64,000 nucleotides of DNA from Bacteroidota bacterium (GCA_016706595.1 JADJJH010000007.1:1-64000), one strand, 5' to 3'; counted from the first letter of the stretch, positions 36,162-45,268 are shown. A program made the numbers and translations. The notes: generated from the letters alone by a model not told the origin.

Positions 36162-36554
36162 ATGAACACAGATATTGAGCACCGAGAAGATATTATGCGC
36201 CTCGTAAATACCTTTTACGAGAAGGTGAAGCAAGACGAAGTGATTGGCTATATATTTAACGATATTGCCAATGTAAACTGGGAAAAGCATTTACCGGTGA
36301 TGTACGATTTTTGGGAGAATGCTATTTTTTACACAGGTGCCTATCGCGGCGATCCCATGAATATTCATAGAAATTTACATCATCTTACCGCACTCACAAA
36401 AGCGCATTTCGATAGATGGAATACATTATTTCTGGCAACCGTCGATGAATTGTTTAGCGGTGAAAAAGCCGAGCTAGCCAAACAACGAGCCTTAAGTATT
36501 TCAACGGTTTTACAAAGTAAAATTTTATATCCCGACCCAAATTCACTGTTATAA
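36162..36554 (+). CDS. Group III truncated hemoglobin
   Basis: 130 residues. The short globin core has FYEKVKQDEVIGYIF, the MYDFWENAIFYTGAYRGDPM motif typical of group III, and a proximal-histidine segment KAHFDRW. Its position 105 bp after nosY suggests a part in NO or oxygen handling during nitrous oxide respiration; that link is inferred. A 16-bp inverted repeat (ATACATT-TT-AATGTAT) lies just after the nosY stop. Confidence 0.85.
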   Translation: MNTDIEHREDIMRLVNTFYEKVKQDEVIGYIFNDIANVNWEKHLPVMYDFWENAIFYTGAYRGDPMNIHRNLHHLTALTKAHFDRWNTLFLATVDELFSGEKAELAKQRALSISTVLQSKILYPDPNSLL

Positions 36555-36803
36555 ATTCGTTGAATCATCCTCTTATTGTCTACTCGATATTAATTTTTAT
36601 TTTTTGGTTTCTCATCGTAAGTGCACCAATTAATCAATAGTGGCGATAGCACCGTTCATCGGTTTAACTGCATGGAAACATCTAATACCCATGTGATTTG
36701 TGTCGCAGACCAAATCTTATCCCGTACTTACGGGAGTTTATGCCGATGAGATAGCTGTTCAGACTAATGTATTGGTCTGTTATAGATATCGTTTCGGAAT
36801 AAC
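36555..36803. other. 249-bp intergenic region between convergent genes
   Basis: No gene seen. It is largely occupied by copy B of the dispersed dyad-ended repeat (36685-36800), which abuts the 3' end of the minus-strand rlmD gene. Confidence 0.6.
36685..36800 (+). repeat. Dispersed dyad-ended hairpin repeat, copy B
   Basis: 116 bp starting ATACCCATGTGAT and ending TTTCGGAAT. The centre is CTTATCCCGTACTTACGGGAG, a hairpin with CCCGT/ACGGG arms. GGGAGTTTATGCCGAT is identical to copy A. Confidence 0.65.
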
Positions 36804-38219
36804 TCACTCTATGCCTACTTCTTTCAAATTGAGTTGCACTACATTTTCAATATGATGGGTATGTGGAAACATATCAACGGCTTGCGATTTACTGATTTCG
36901 TAATGTAAACTCAACTGCTGTAAGTCGCGGGCTTGTGTGGCAGGATTACAACTCACATATACCATACGAGGCGCTTTAATGTCAAGTAATTTTTGCAATA
37001 GCGTGTCATGGCAACCGGCTCGTGGCGGATCGATGATTACAATATCCGGTGTGCCATTTTCGGTAAAAAAATTTGTATTACAAACCTTAATTACATCGCC
37101 TGCAAAAAATTCAGCATTGTGTAATCCATTTACCGTCGCATTTAATTTTGCATCTGTAATGGCATCTTCAACCGTATCAACACCAATTACTTTTTTTACT
37201 TGCTTCGATAAAAAAATACCAATGCTTCCGGTACCACAATACAAATCATATAAGATTTCATTTCCAGTAGCACCCGCAAATTCACGAACCGTTTGGTATA
37301 ATACTTCGGCTTGTTTTGAATTGGTTTGGAAAAAGGATTTCGGGCTGATACGAAAAACAAATTCTTCAAGACGCTCTTCAATATATTCTTTACCTGCATA
37401 ACAAATTACCTGCTGATCATAGATGGTATCATTGAGCTTGGTATTAATGGTATAATGTAAAGAAGTGATATCAGGAAAATTTTGCAGGATGGCTTGCATC
37501 ATCTTATCGATATTTGATTGATCATCTTCACCAAAAACTAAATTCACCATACATTGTCCTGCCTTACTAATTCTAATGATTAAAGTTCTTAGTAATCCAA
37601 CATGGGCTCGAATATCATAAAAACTATACTGATGTTCGGTTGCAAATTCGCGTATAAAATTTCTGATGGCATTCGTGGGCTCGGCTTGCAAATAACATTT
37701 TTCAATATCTATTACCTTATCAAATAATTTGGGTGCATGAAAACCCACTACATTTTTATCGAAATTCATATCCGATTGTAATTGGGCATTACTTAAATAT
37801 TGTTTATTTGAAAAAGTAAATTCTAATTTATTGCGATATAAAGTGTTTTCGGCACAACCTTTAATAGGTAAGTATGTGCCAATATGTACTTTGCCAATTC
37901 GTTGCAGTTGATCTTTTACCTGTTGTTCTTTGTACTGCAATTGAAGTTCATAGGGTAACATCTGCCATTTGCATCCACCACAAATACTAAAGTGTTGGCA
38001 AAAGGCATCTACCCTATTAGGCGAAAAAGTGGTGATGGTATTCACCCTTGCTTCTGCCCAATCTTTTTTATTTCTGTACACAAAAACGTCGGCGATGTCA
38101 CCAGGTACTGCACCTTCAACAAAAATTATTTTATCATCTTGTCGAGCTATACATTTACCTTCGGCCGCATAAGCTTCAATTGGAAGCGTCTTTATTACAA
38201 ATTTTTTACGTTTAGCCAT
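36804..38219 (-). CDS. rlmD: 23S rRNA (uracil-1939 C5)-methyltransferase
   Basis: 471 residues. An N-terminal TRAM domain (~1-65) precedes iron-sulfur cysteines C74, C80 and C83 (FCQHFSICGGCKW), with a fourth near ~162 (IEKCYLQ). Next come QTNSKQAE, the SAM motif DLYCGTGSIGIFL, IIDPPRAG, and the catalytic cysteine in YVSCNPATQARDL. It is in the RumA/RlmD group, although RlmC/RlmCD-type specificity cannot be excluded by eye. Monocistronic. Confidence 0.9.
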   Translation of the reverse strand: MAKRKKFVIKTLPIEAYAAEGKCIARQDDKIIFVEGAVPGDIADVFVYRNKKDWAEARVNTITTFSPNRVDAFCQHFSICGGCKWQMLPYELQLQYKEQQVKDQLQRIGKVHIGTYLPIKGCAENTLYRNKLEFTFSNKQYLSNAQLQSDMNFDKNVVGFHAPKLFDKVIDIEKCYLQAEPTNAIRNFIREFATEHQYSFYDIRAHVGLLRTLIIRISKAGQCMVNLVFGEDDQSNIDKMMQAILQNFPDITSLHYTINTKLNDTIYDQQVICYAGKEYIEERLEEFVFRISPKSFFQTNSKQAEVLYQTVREFAGATGNEILYDLYCGTGSIGIFLSKQVKKVIGVDTVEDAITDAKLNATVNGLHNAEFFAGDVIKVCNTNFFTENGTPDIVIIDPPRAGCHDTLLQKLLDIKAPRMVYVSCNPATQARDLQQLSLHYEISKSQAVDMFPHTHHIENVVQLNLKEVGIE

Positions 38220-38350
38220 GATGTTGAATTATTATAGAAATGCCGTATTTGTTGAATCTGCCTATGTTAAAGTGCTGCAAATGTAACAACTATGATAATC
38301 TTTCCTTCGTCTTGTTTTTTTAATTTCGGCTTCCTTTTAAAATACACTCA

Positions 38351-39793
38351 ATGAATAAATATTTTTTACTGATTCTTGCTATTTTCGGATTTTCATTCCA
38401 AGCCTTTACAAAGGACGGATATGACATTAAAGTAAAGTTTACCGATGCATCAGATAGCTTGGTTTATTTGTGCCATTATTATGGTAAGCATACCACAGTG
38501 TTTAAAGACGATTCTGCGCATTTAAGCAGCAATGGGGAAGCTCGATTTAAATCAGATAAAAAAATCATAGGGGGAATTTATATGTTACTCTTCGCTGATA
38601 AATCGATGAGTATGGAGCTGATGTTACAAAATGGAGATAATTTTTCGATGGAAGTAGCTAAGGCTAATATTTATAAAACTGCAAAGTTTAATGGAGCCAC
38701 CGAGAATATCGACTTTTACGATTATCAACTCTATTTGGTAGATTATGGAAAGGCATTTCAAAAATTAGAATCTGATTTATCAAATGCAAAAACAAAAGCC
38801 GATACAACCTTACTGCGCGATCGAATGAAAGTGAAAGGAAAAGAATTATCAGATTACCGCAGAGCCTATATCGCAAAAAAACCAAACAACTTTTTATCTA
38901 AAATTTTTAATGCAGTTGAAGAGCCCGAAATACCGACCGAATTACCGACTTTACCGAATGGCAAAAAAGATTCGAGCTATCCGCGTATATTTTATAAAAC
39001 ACATTATTGGGATAAATTTGATTTACACGACGACCGCCTAATTTATTCGCCTTTGTACGAACGTAAGCTCGATGATTATATGAGTAAATTAGTAGTACCC
39101 GTTCCCGATTCGGTGATAAAGGAATGTGATTCATTATTGAAGGTAACTGATGGTCATCAGGAAATGTTTAAATATACTTTATGGTATTTAACACGTTGGA
39201 CCGAAACCAGCAAAGTAATGGGATTGGATGAAGCCTTTGTTTACCTAGTTGAAAACTATTATATGCGTGGGAAAGCAACATGGGTAGATTCGACTCAATT
39301 AGCTAAGTATATTGAACGTGCAGGTAAAATTGCACCTAACATGATTGGTAAACCTGCCATGGATATGCGTATGTTAGATACTACAGCAAAAAATATTATT
39401 CCACTTTCATCGGTAAAAGCAAAGTATACCGTGGTTATATTTTGGTCGCCAACGTGCGGACATTGTCAGAAAGAAATGCCGCAATTTGATTCGCTTTACC
39501 ATGCGGTTTTAAAAAAGTATGATGTAAAGATTTATGCCGTGGAAGCAGATAATGAAACCGAAAAATGGAAAAAATTTATTAATGAACATAATTTAGGCGA
39601 AGGTTGGATACATGTTCATGATCCAAATCGTACCACCAACTTCCGTTCGTTTTATGATGTATACAGTACACCAACTATGTTTTTATTGGATGAAAATAAA
39701 ATCATACGTGGTAAGCGTATCGACCATAAAAATTTACCGGGCTTAATTGAATGGCTTGAAAAGAAAAAATCAGATAATAACACTAAAAAATAA
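38351..39793 (+). CDS. TlpA-like thioredoxin-fold envelope protein
   Basis: 480 residues. A signal peptide (~1-19), an N-terminal beta domain of the DUF4369 kind (YDIKVKFTDASDSLVYLCHYYGK) and a central helical segment lead to a C-terminal thioredoxin domain with WSPTCGHCQKEMP (CGHC near residue 370) and the cis-proline region YSTPTMFLLD. It is expected to act in the periplasm as a thiol-disulfide reductase. It lies 6 bp before a peptidyl-prolyl isomerase, which makes an envelope-folding operon likely. Confidence 0.85.
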   Translation: MNKYFLLILAIFGFSFQAFTKDGYDIKVKFTDASDSLVYLCHYYGKHTTVFKDDSAHLSSNGEARFKSDKKIIGGIYMLLFADKSMSMELMLQNGDNFSMEVAKANIYKTAKFNGATENIDFYDYQLYLVDYGKAFQKLESDLSNAKTKADTTLLRDRMKVKGKELSDYRRAYIAKKPNNFLSKIFNAVEEPEIPTELPTLPNGKKDSSYPRIFYKTHYWDKFDLHDDRLIYSPLYERKLDDYMSKLVVPVPDSVIKECDSLLKVTDGHQEMFKYTLWYLTRWTETSKVMGLDEAFVYLVENYYMRGKATWVDSTQLAKYIERAGKIAPNMIGKPAMDMRMLDTTAKNIIPLSSVKAKYTVVIFWSPTCGHCQKEMPQFDSLYHAVLKKYDVKIYAVEADNETEKWKKFINEHNLGEGWIHVHDPNRTTNFRSFYDVYSTPTMFLLDENKIIRGKRIDHKNLPGLIEWLEKKKSDNNTKK

Positions 39794-39799
39794 TATGTA

Positions 39800-41779
39800 T
39801 TGAGAATGAAGAAAGTACTATACTCCGTTGTATTCGTATGCGCAAATTTAATGGCTAACGAAAGTAATGCTCAGCAAAAAACCAACGACCCTGTTTTGTT
39901 TACCTATGCCGGAAACCCCGTTGGAAAAAATGAATTTCTGCGGATGTATACTAAAAACATCAATAACCAAAAACCCGATTACAGCGAAAAGGCTTTGCGT
40001 GAATATGTTACTTTGTACAGCAGATTTAAAATGAAAGTAGCCGAGGCAGATAAAGCAAAACTCGATACGATACCTACCATACAAGGCGAATTAGGAACTT
40101 ATAAAAAGCAACTTTCAAAAACCTATTTAACCGATAAAGAAGTTAGTGAGCGTTTGGTAAAAGAAGCTTATGATCGAATGAAAAAAGATATTCGTGTGTC
40201 ACATATCTTAGTAAGCATTCCACGCGGCTCAGATGATACAACTGCATCGTATCAAAAAATTGATAGCTTGTACAAAGCATTAAGTTTAGGGGCCGATTTT
40301 GCAACCTTAGCCAAATCATTTAGTGAAGACAAGCAATCGGCACCTAACGGTGGTGATATTGGTTTTATGACAGCGATGCAAATTGTATATCCATTTGAAA
40401 GTGCAGCTTACAATACACCTGTAGGTAGTATCTCAAAACCTGTTCGCACAGTTTACGGATATCATCTTATAAAAAAGACCGATGAACGAGCTGCACGTGG
40501 TGAAATTCAAGTAGCACAAATTATGTGTGCCGTACAAAAAAGTGCCGGTAAAGAAGGAGATGTAGCAGCTAAGGCGCGTATCGATTCGGTAGCTATGATG
40601 CTTAAAGGAGGAACCAAATTTGAATCATTAGTTACAAAGTATTCAGACGATAAATTTTCAAAGAACAGTGAAGGTGTGTTAGCTACTTTCGGTGTTGGCT
40701 CAATGGTGCCTGAATTTGAAAATGCGGCCTTTGGTTTAAAAAATCCGGGCGATTTAAGTGCACCCATTAAAACAGATTTTGGCTATCATATTATTAAACT
40801 TATAAAAAAATTACCGGTTCGAGCATTCGATTCAATGAAAACCGAAATCACTAAAAAAGTTGAAAAGGACGGTCGCATTGAAACTGCCCGTCAAGAGTTC
40901 ATGAATAAAATAAAAACCAAAGTACATTACCAAGAGTATCCCGAAGCACTTACTGAATTACTAGCGGCAATTCCGGATTCAACCGTACGTAACGGAAGTT
41001 TTAAAGGCGATGATTATGAACGCTTTCATAAGCCTTTATTTGAAATGACTGATGTAACTTTTAATCAATCAGATTTTGCGCATTATATTGAAACGTATAC
41101 TAAGGGTAAAATTTACGGACAAAAAGAAAGCACCTTGCGCACCTTATTTAAAAGTTATAGCGATAAGGTATTGATGGATTATCAAGAGAATAAATTGATT
41201 GATGAAAATGAAGAGTATCGCAATTTAGTAACCGAATATCGTGATGGTATTATGTTGTTTGAATTAACCGACAGAATGGTATGGAGTAAAGCATCCTCAG
41301 ATACGATAGGACTTGAAAAATATTATAATGAAAACAAAGCAAAGTACATGTGGCAGCCTGCTATTAAAGCGGATATATATAAATGTATTGATGAAAGTTA
41401 TGCAAAGGAATTGGTGAAGGCTTTAAACAATCCTGAAAATAAAACCATTGAAGAAATAGTGAAAGCAGCCAATGGCGATGGTGCACAAAACAAGGTAACG
41501 GTTGAAAGTGGCAAGTTCGAAAAAACAAGATTCCCTAAGGATACTAAATTTCAAGCCGGCAAATATGCACCCTATTCTAAAAACGAAGATGGCAGTTATA
41601 CTTTACTCAACGTACATGAAGTATTTGATACACCCACACAAAAAACATTAAGCGAAGCACGTGGTTATGTAATTTCAGAATATCAAGAATATTTAGAGAA
41701 AGAATGGATTCGTAGTTTGGAAGCTAGCTACCCGGTGAAGTTGAATGAGGCTACTTTGAAGGCTATGGTGAAGAAGTAG
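39800..41779 (+). CDS. Periplasmic SurA/PpiC-type peptidyl-prolyl isomerase with two parvulin domains
   Basis: 659 residues from TTG at 39800; the ATG at 39806 (MKKVLYS) is the more natural start. A signal peptide ends near ESNAQQ. Two parvulin domains are clear: RVSHILVSIPRG...GGDIGFM...YGYHLIKK (~132-227) and IQVAQIMCAVQ...EGVLATFGVG...FGYHIIKL (~237-334). The large C-terminal helical part is chaperone-like. It is likely to assist outer-membrane protein folding. It is coupled with the upstream thioredoxin-like gene. A degenerate GGCAGTA phrase repeat starts right after the stop. Confidence 0.88.
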   Translation: MRMKKVLYSVVFVCANLMANESNAQQKTNDPVLFTYAGNPVGKNEFLRMYTKNINNQKPDYSEKALREYVTLYSRFKMKVAEADKAKLDTIPTIQGELGTYKKQLSKTYLTDKEVSERLVKEAYDRMKKDIRVSHILVSIPRGSDDTTASYQKIDSLYKALSLGADFATLAKSFSEDKQSAPNGGDIGFMTAMQIVYPFESAAYNTPVGSISKPVRTVYGYHLIKKTDERAARGEIQVAQIMCAVQKSAGKEGDVAAKARIDSVAMMLKGGTKFESLVTKYSDDKFSKNSEGVLATFGVGSMVPEFENAAFGLKNPGDLSAPIKTDFGYHIIKLIKKLPVRAFDSMKTEITKKVEKDGRIETARQEFMNKIKTKVHYQEYPEALTELLAAIPDSTVRNGSFKGDDYERFHKPLFEMTDVTFNQSDFAHYIETYTKGKIYGQKESTLRTLFKSYSDKVLMDYQENKLIDENEEYRNLVTEYRDGIMLFELTDRMVWSKASSDTIGLEKYYNENKAKYMWQPAIKADIYKCIDESYAKELVKALNNPENKTIEEIVKAANGDGAQNKVTVESGKFEKTRFPKDTKFQAGKYAPYSKNEDGSYTLLNVHEVFDTPTQKTLSEARGYVISEYQEYLEKEWIRSLEASYPVKLNEATLKAMVKK

Positions 41780-41826
41780 GCAGTATCGGTAGTAAGCAGT
41801 AAGACAGTATGCAATTAGGCAGTTGG
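41779..41826 (+). repeat. Post-stop degenerate phrase repeat (GGCAGTA/AGCAGTA)
   Basis: Immediately after the isomerase stop the sequence cycles through GGCAGTA, GGTAGTA, AGCAGTA, GACAGTA and GGCAGTTGG. The same phrase family lies after the stop at 4561 on the minus strand. Confidence 0.55.
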
Positions 41827-41972
41827 ACCAGAAGTAAATTTCTGCAAACTGAACTTCATGAATTTATAAGAAGCAAAAATGCAATCTCGTCTTGATTATT
41901 TTGACGTTAATTTACTCTTTTTGAAGAATCTACTTCTCCTCTTGAGAGGGAATTGAGGCTGTGTTTATGAAA

Positions 41973-42488
41973 CTACCATTCAAACTTGGCATCAATTTTT
42001 TCTTGCAGTTTATTGATAAATTTTAAAGTGGCCGGGCAATACTCTATATTTTGAATATGGATATAACTATAATCGGCAAAAGGCTTACGTTTGAAGTGCG
42101 GAAACTTTGCGCAATCTTCGGGGCGAATTTCATAAATACTACACTTATTATCTTCTACATTTAAAAACTGACAAGGTTGAATACGATTCACTTTGTCGCC
42201 ATTTTTTTTATCGGTCTCGAGCCACTTATTATAAAAATCTTTTTCACTCATTCGAAAGTGTTTGGATATTCTTTTTAAATCGGCTTTTGTAAAAGTAGGT
42301 GTCATTACTTTACAACAATTTGCGCAGCTAAGGCATTCAACTTCTTTCCAGGTTTCATCATTAGCCTCTTCAACCATGGCATTAATTCCGGTAACGGTTT
42401 TCTCTTCAAATTTCTTTATAAAATTATGTAAGCCACTTTTTTGTTTGAGATAATTCTTTTTATGTTGAGTAAGTAGTTTATTGGCCAC
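41973..42488 (-). CDS. YkgJ-family cysteine-cluster protein
   Basis: 171 residues, cytosolic. Eight-cysteine pattern: CLSCANCC, then PCQFL, NKCSIYEIRPEDCAKFPHF, and a later EYCPA. This fits the YkgJ/UPF0153 family, proposed to bind zinc or an iron-sulfur cluster; the biochemical role is unknown. Single gene convergent with the isomerase gene. Confidence 0.88.
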   Translation of the reverse strand: MANKLLTQHKKNYLKQKSGLHNFIKKFEEKTVTGINAMVEEANDETWKEVECLSCANCCKVMTPTFTKADLKRISKHFRMSEKDFYNKWLETDKKNGDKVNRIQPCQFLNVEDNKCSIYEIRPEDCAKFPHFKRKPFADYSYIHIQNIEYCPATLKFINKLQEKIDAKFEW

Positions 42489-42622
42489 GTTAAATAATTG
42501 AGGGCGTAAATGTAAATATTAATTAGGGAAATCAAACTAGGCGTTTCTTTTTTCATAACCACATAAAATTTTAATAGAAATCATACTTCCTAGTACAAAA
42601 TATCGAATTCACACAAAATTTA

Positions 42623-43121
42623 ATGCCCCTGAATATGAACCATACTGCGATCCATTTGGCGTCAAAAACGTATCATATTCTTCCGAAGGGAGTTAGATTT
42701 ATTATCGATTATTGGACCTTGCTGCAAGATAATCTAATTAAATTATTCTTATTAAATAAGGGGCCATTCGCAAATCATATGGATGGTAATGAAACGGGGA
42801 GCCCATGCTATCTTAATTAATCTTCTTTAACTATTCTTCGAAGTAAAATTGAAGAAGATTGCCAATTCATGACCGACTTTGATAAGGCTATACATATTTC
42901 TTCCTCTTGCAGGAATTATGGTGTATTTTCTAATCGTGCCGAATTTGGTTTTAGAAAAGAAGAGTATTTTTACCAAACAGTAGAATATTTTTACCAAACC
43001 TTTCAAGTATTCTGACGAATCATATGGTAATCAAATTAAAGAATTTATAGATGCGTGCACGCAAGGGAAAAGTCGGGATTATAAAATACATGACGCTTGG
43101 GTAAAGTATAAGGAAACTTAA
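42623..43121 (+). pseudogene. Decayed TPR-like gene
   Basis: One frame runs from 42623, is interrupted by TAA at 42818, and continues into TDFDKAIHISSS...VFSNRAEFGFRKEEYF, the spacing and residues of a tetratricopeptide repeat. Removing one T from the run near 42995 joins it to TKPFKYSDESYGNQ and KIHDAWVKYKET, ending at 43121. With one stop and one frameshift this looks like a pseudogene. The parent function is unknown. Confidence 0.45.
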
Positions 43122-43526
43122 ATGTACGTTGGAGTATTATTTAAATTCCAATCGTACAATTCATTGGCTCGGCTATTACTTTCAACAAAAAATACTATAT
43201 TGATATCATCTGATTGTGATGATAATTACTGAGGATTGTGACAAACAAAAAGTGGACAAAATCAACTTTGTTCTATTTTGAGGCAAGTTAGAAATTCGTA
43301 TTTCCTGAAGAAAAATAACTAATAGCTCTTGATATATTTTACGATGTATTAAAAACAGTATGCCCGAATGCCTATAGTTTTCCTTAGTCTCTTCGGCAAA
43401 AATTTCTTTGTTTTTTGCCTTGTCTCAGCCCGCAAACCGAAAACGCCTTTCCAAATTGACAAATATTCATCGGCAATAACCCCAAAATTTATATACTCAG
43501 CAAACTTCATTTGCACAATTTTCCTA

Positions 43527-43584
43527 ACATCTAAGATCTTACATCTAACATCTCTCATTTTACATCTCTCATCTCTTATCTCAC
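43527..43584. repeat. Low-complexity ACATCTA / CTCATCT phrase repeat
   Basis: A degenerate tandem of ACATCTA, TACATCTAACATCT and CATCTCTCATCT. It is a kind of intergenic simple repeat common in Bacteroidota. The minus-strand open frame through it (RDERCKMRDVRCK) is a translation artefact. Confidence 0.65.
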
Positions 43585-43666
43585 TTCTATTTAAAAATAC
43601 CATAAAAAATTACGGAATTATAAAATCATTTTACTATCATTGTAGTTCGAAAATAGATAAAGCATC

Positions 43667-44197
43667 ATGAGAAAATCAATTTTTGTTTTTGTGGCCTTGT
43701 TTCAAGTATTAGTATTCGCAAACAACGCAAAAGCACAGCAGGCAAACGAAGATTTAGTATCCGTATATCGTTGGTTAAATGTACAAGACAATAACTATGT
43801 AACCCTTGCCAATGGCGAAATACAAGAAGGACAGCTATTACAATGGAAATATAAGGATAAAACGTTTTTATTTTATGCTTATAAAACACCGGGCCCGGAT
43901 CGCGTAGCGGTTTATCGTTGGGAAAACCCATTAACTAAAGACTTTGCAAGCATCGCCGAAGACGAAATGACCGATAGCGATATGCAACAAAAAGGCTATA
44001 CCGGTAAAAAATTACAGTTTTATGCACCTATACGTCGCGAAGGAAATCATGTTCCGGTATATCGTTGGTACAAAGCAAAATCTAAAGATTGGGTTACCAT
44101 TCCGGAAGTTGGAAACACCGATAGCTATATCGATCGTGGATACAAAATGAAAACTTTCCAGTTTTATGGTATTATCCGCAGCGAATATCAACGCTAG
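43667..44197 (+). CDS. Small secreted three-repeat protein (DUF5648-like)
   Basis: 176 residues with a signal peptide ending NNAKAQQ (~25). Three repeats of ~45-50 residues follow, each with an opening VYRW (VSVYRWLN, VAVYRWEN, VPVYRWYK), a middle WVTI/FASI-x-E segment and a closing FQFYG/LQFYA/FLFYA. This resembles DUF5648-type repeats found in secreted proteins. Function unknown; possibly a ligand-binding surface protein. A strong terminator at 44368 lies 170 bp downstream. Confidence 0.75.
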   Translation: MRKSIFVFVALFQVLVFANNAKAQQANEDLVSVYRWLNVQDNNYVTLANGEIQEGQLLQWKYKDKTFLFYAYKTPGPDRVAVYRWENPLTKDFASIAEDEMTDSDMQQKGYTGKKLQFYAPIRREGNHVPVYRWYKAKSKDWVTIPEVGNTDSYIDRGYKMKTFQFYGIIRSEYQR

Positions 44198-44367
44198 TTA
44201 GTGCCTGCAAGAAAACGCCAATTTCTGCGTTATGCTTGCAAAAAAACTGTCATTTACCCGAGTAAACTCTATTTTATTTTTGCTTCGTATGCCTTGAACT
44301 TGACCTTTTCTTATCAGGTACATGAGTTTTTCTCACAGAAACTAGTTAAAACGTAAAAAAATTATGA

Positions 44368-44392
44368 ATCCCGCACTTGTGCGGGATTTTTT
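44368..44392 (+). terminator. Intrinsic terminator
   Basis: A perfect 9-bp stem ATCCCGCAC / GTGCGGGAT with a TT loop, followed by a T run. Terminates transcription from the small secreted repeat gene. Confidence 0.85.
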
Positions 44393-44445
44393 ATGGGCTT
44401 GAATAAAAGAAAATTTTCTTTGAAAAAAATTTTCCTAACAATTTA

Positions 44446-44689
44446 GGGCTTGCTCATAAACTCATTAGCGCTCTATATTCAAGGAAGACCTCGATGGACA
44501 GTACTGTTTTACGGCCATTGAGGTCTGACGCAGAAGATAGAGATGCAAATGAGTAGCTTGATACAAATTATGGTGCACGGTTTAAAAACAGGAATATGGC
44601 ATTCATCCCAAAAATACCTTGCACTAAAAAAACAATTGGCAACCTGGAGTTACTGATAAATCTACAAAGAGGCGTTTATGAGCAAGCCC
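44446..44689. mobile_element. MITE-like element with 16-bp terminal inverted repeats and 6-bp target duplication
   Basis: GGGCTTGCTCATAAAC at 44446-44461 is the exact inverse of GTTTATGAGCAAGCCC at 44674-44689. Both outer edges carry AATTTA (44440-44445 and 44690-44695), a target-site duplication. The left half folds into a long hairpin with CTCATT/AATGAG, CTCTAT/ATAGAG and GACCTCGATGG/CCATTGAGGTC arms (44461-44553). At 244 bp with no transposase it is non-autonomous. The parent IS family was not identified. Confidence 0.85.
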
Positions 44690-44925
44690 AATTTAGTGGA
44701 GACTTTGGCTTAAGATGATTCTTTTTTACCACATAGAGTCACATAGGTTTGGTTTCATTTCTCATTGATATCCAGTTTTTTGTATTCTTCTAGAACGCAT
44801 ATAAACAAGGAGCCTTGGGCTTTCACCTCCTGGGAGGGGTGGGTAAACAACTGAATTTCAATCAAATATGACTCTCACACAATAGTGGGTTCTACCTATC
44901 TTACTTAAATGATAAAAGCTTAAAT

Positions 44926-45099
44926 CTAAACCGTTGCAAGTTTTTTCTTAGTCTTTCTATTATTTCTTTTTGAATAAACAGTACTTTTCTTTCCTAGTTT
45001 CTTTTGTTGTAAGTAGCTACTAAGCGCTTTCTCCTCTTCTAAAGTTAGCGATCCTTGTCCACCAATAAAATCAAGTCCAATTTCTTTATTCTTTTTCAC
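44926..45099 (-). CDS. Small conserved-looking 57-residue protein
   Basis: It starts at GTG 45099 (an in-frame TAA four codons upstream excludes longer starts) and stops at TAG 44926-44928. It reads VKKNKEIGLDFIGGQGSLT, then LEEEKALSSYLQQKK, and ends in a Lys/Arg-rich tail. The phrase DFIGG.GSLT.EEEKALS is, from memory, a recurrent small Bacteroidota protein of unknown function. There is no toxin-like partner next to it. It is too short for most gene callers. Confidence 0.6.
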   Translation of the reverse strand: MKKNKEIGLDFIGGQGSLTLEEEKALSSYLQQKKLGKKSTVYSKRNNRKTKKKLATV

Positions 45100-45124
45100 T
45101 TTGTTAATTTACAAATAATAATTT

Positions 45125-45268
45125 ATACCGAAGTGAAATATGTAACAGCATACCAAAACTTCGTGCCTCGTTTTGCTCTGAACATATTTTAGCACTCGAT
45201 ATATACTCCCGAAAATTTCGGGATAAGAAATACAAGGCATTGGTCTGCCTTATATTTCACATTCGTAT
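45125..45268 (-). repeat. Dispersed dyad-ended hairpin repeat, copy C (inverted)
   Basis: The 144-bp element has near-perfect inverted ends: ATACCGAAGTGAAATAT at the left and ATATTTCACATTCGTAT at the right. On the minus strand the centre is CTTATCCCGAAA/TTTTCGGGAG, so the hairpin arms are CCCGAAA/TTTCGGG. They differ from copies A and B but still pair. Confidence 0.7.

Larger units (their letters stand above)
42489..43666. other. 1.18-kb gene-poor stretch
   Basis: Contains a decayed TPR-like frame (42623-43121) and an ACATCTA/CTCATCT low-complexity repeat (43527-43584). From 43122 to 43520 I see only AT-rich sequence with no supported gene. Confidence 0.5.

Noticed and set aside
43349..43603. 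Minus-strand 84-residue open frame
   Set aside because: Its RDERCKMRDVRCKILDVRK stretch is the translation of the ACATCTA/CATCTC simple repeat; the rest resembles no protein.
44558..44718. Open frame through the right half of the MITE as a transposase fragment
   Set aside because: No DDE-type or other transposase motif; it runs across the inverted repeat into flanking DNA by chance.
44814..44856. GC-rich hairpin (CACCTCC/GGAGGGGTG) as a terminator
   Set aside because: No T run and no gene ending nearby; probably a common Bacteroidota intergenic palindrome.
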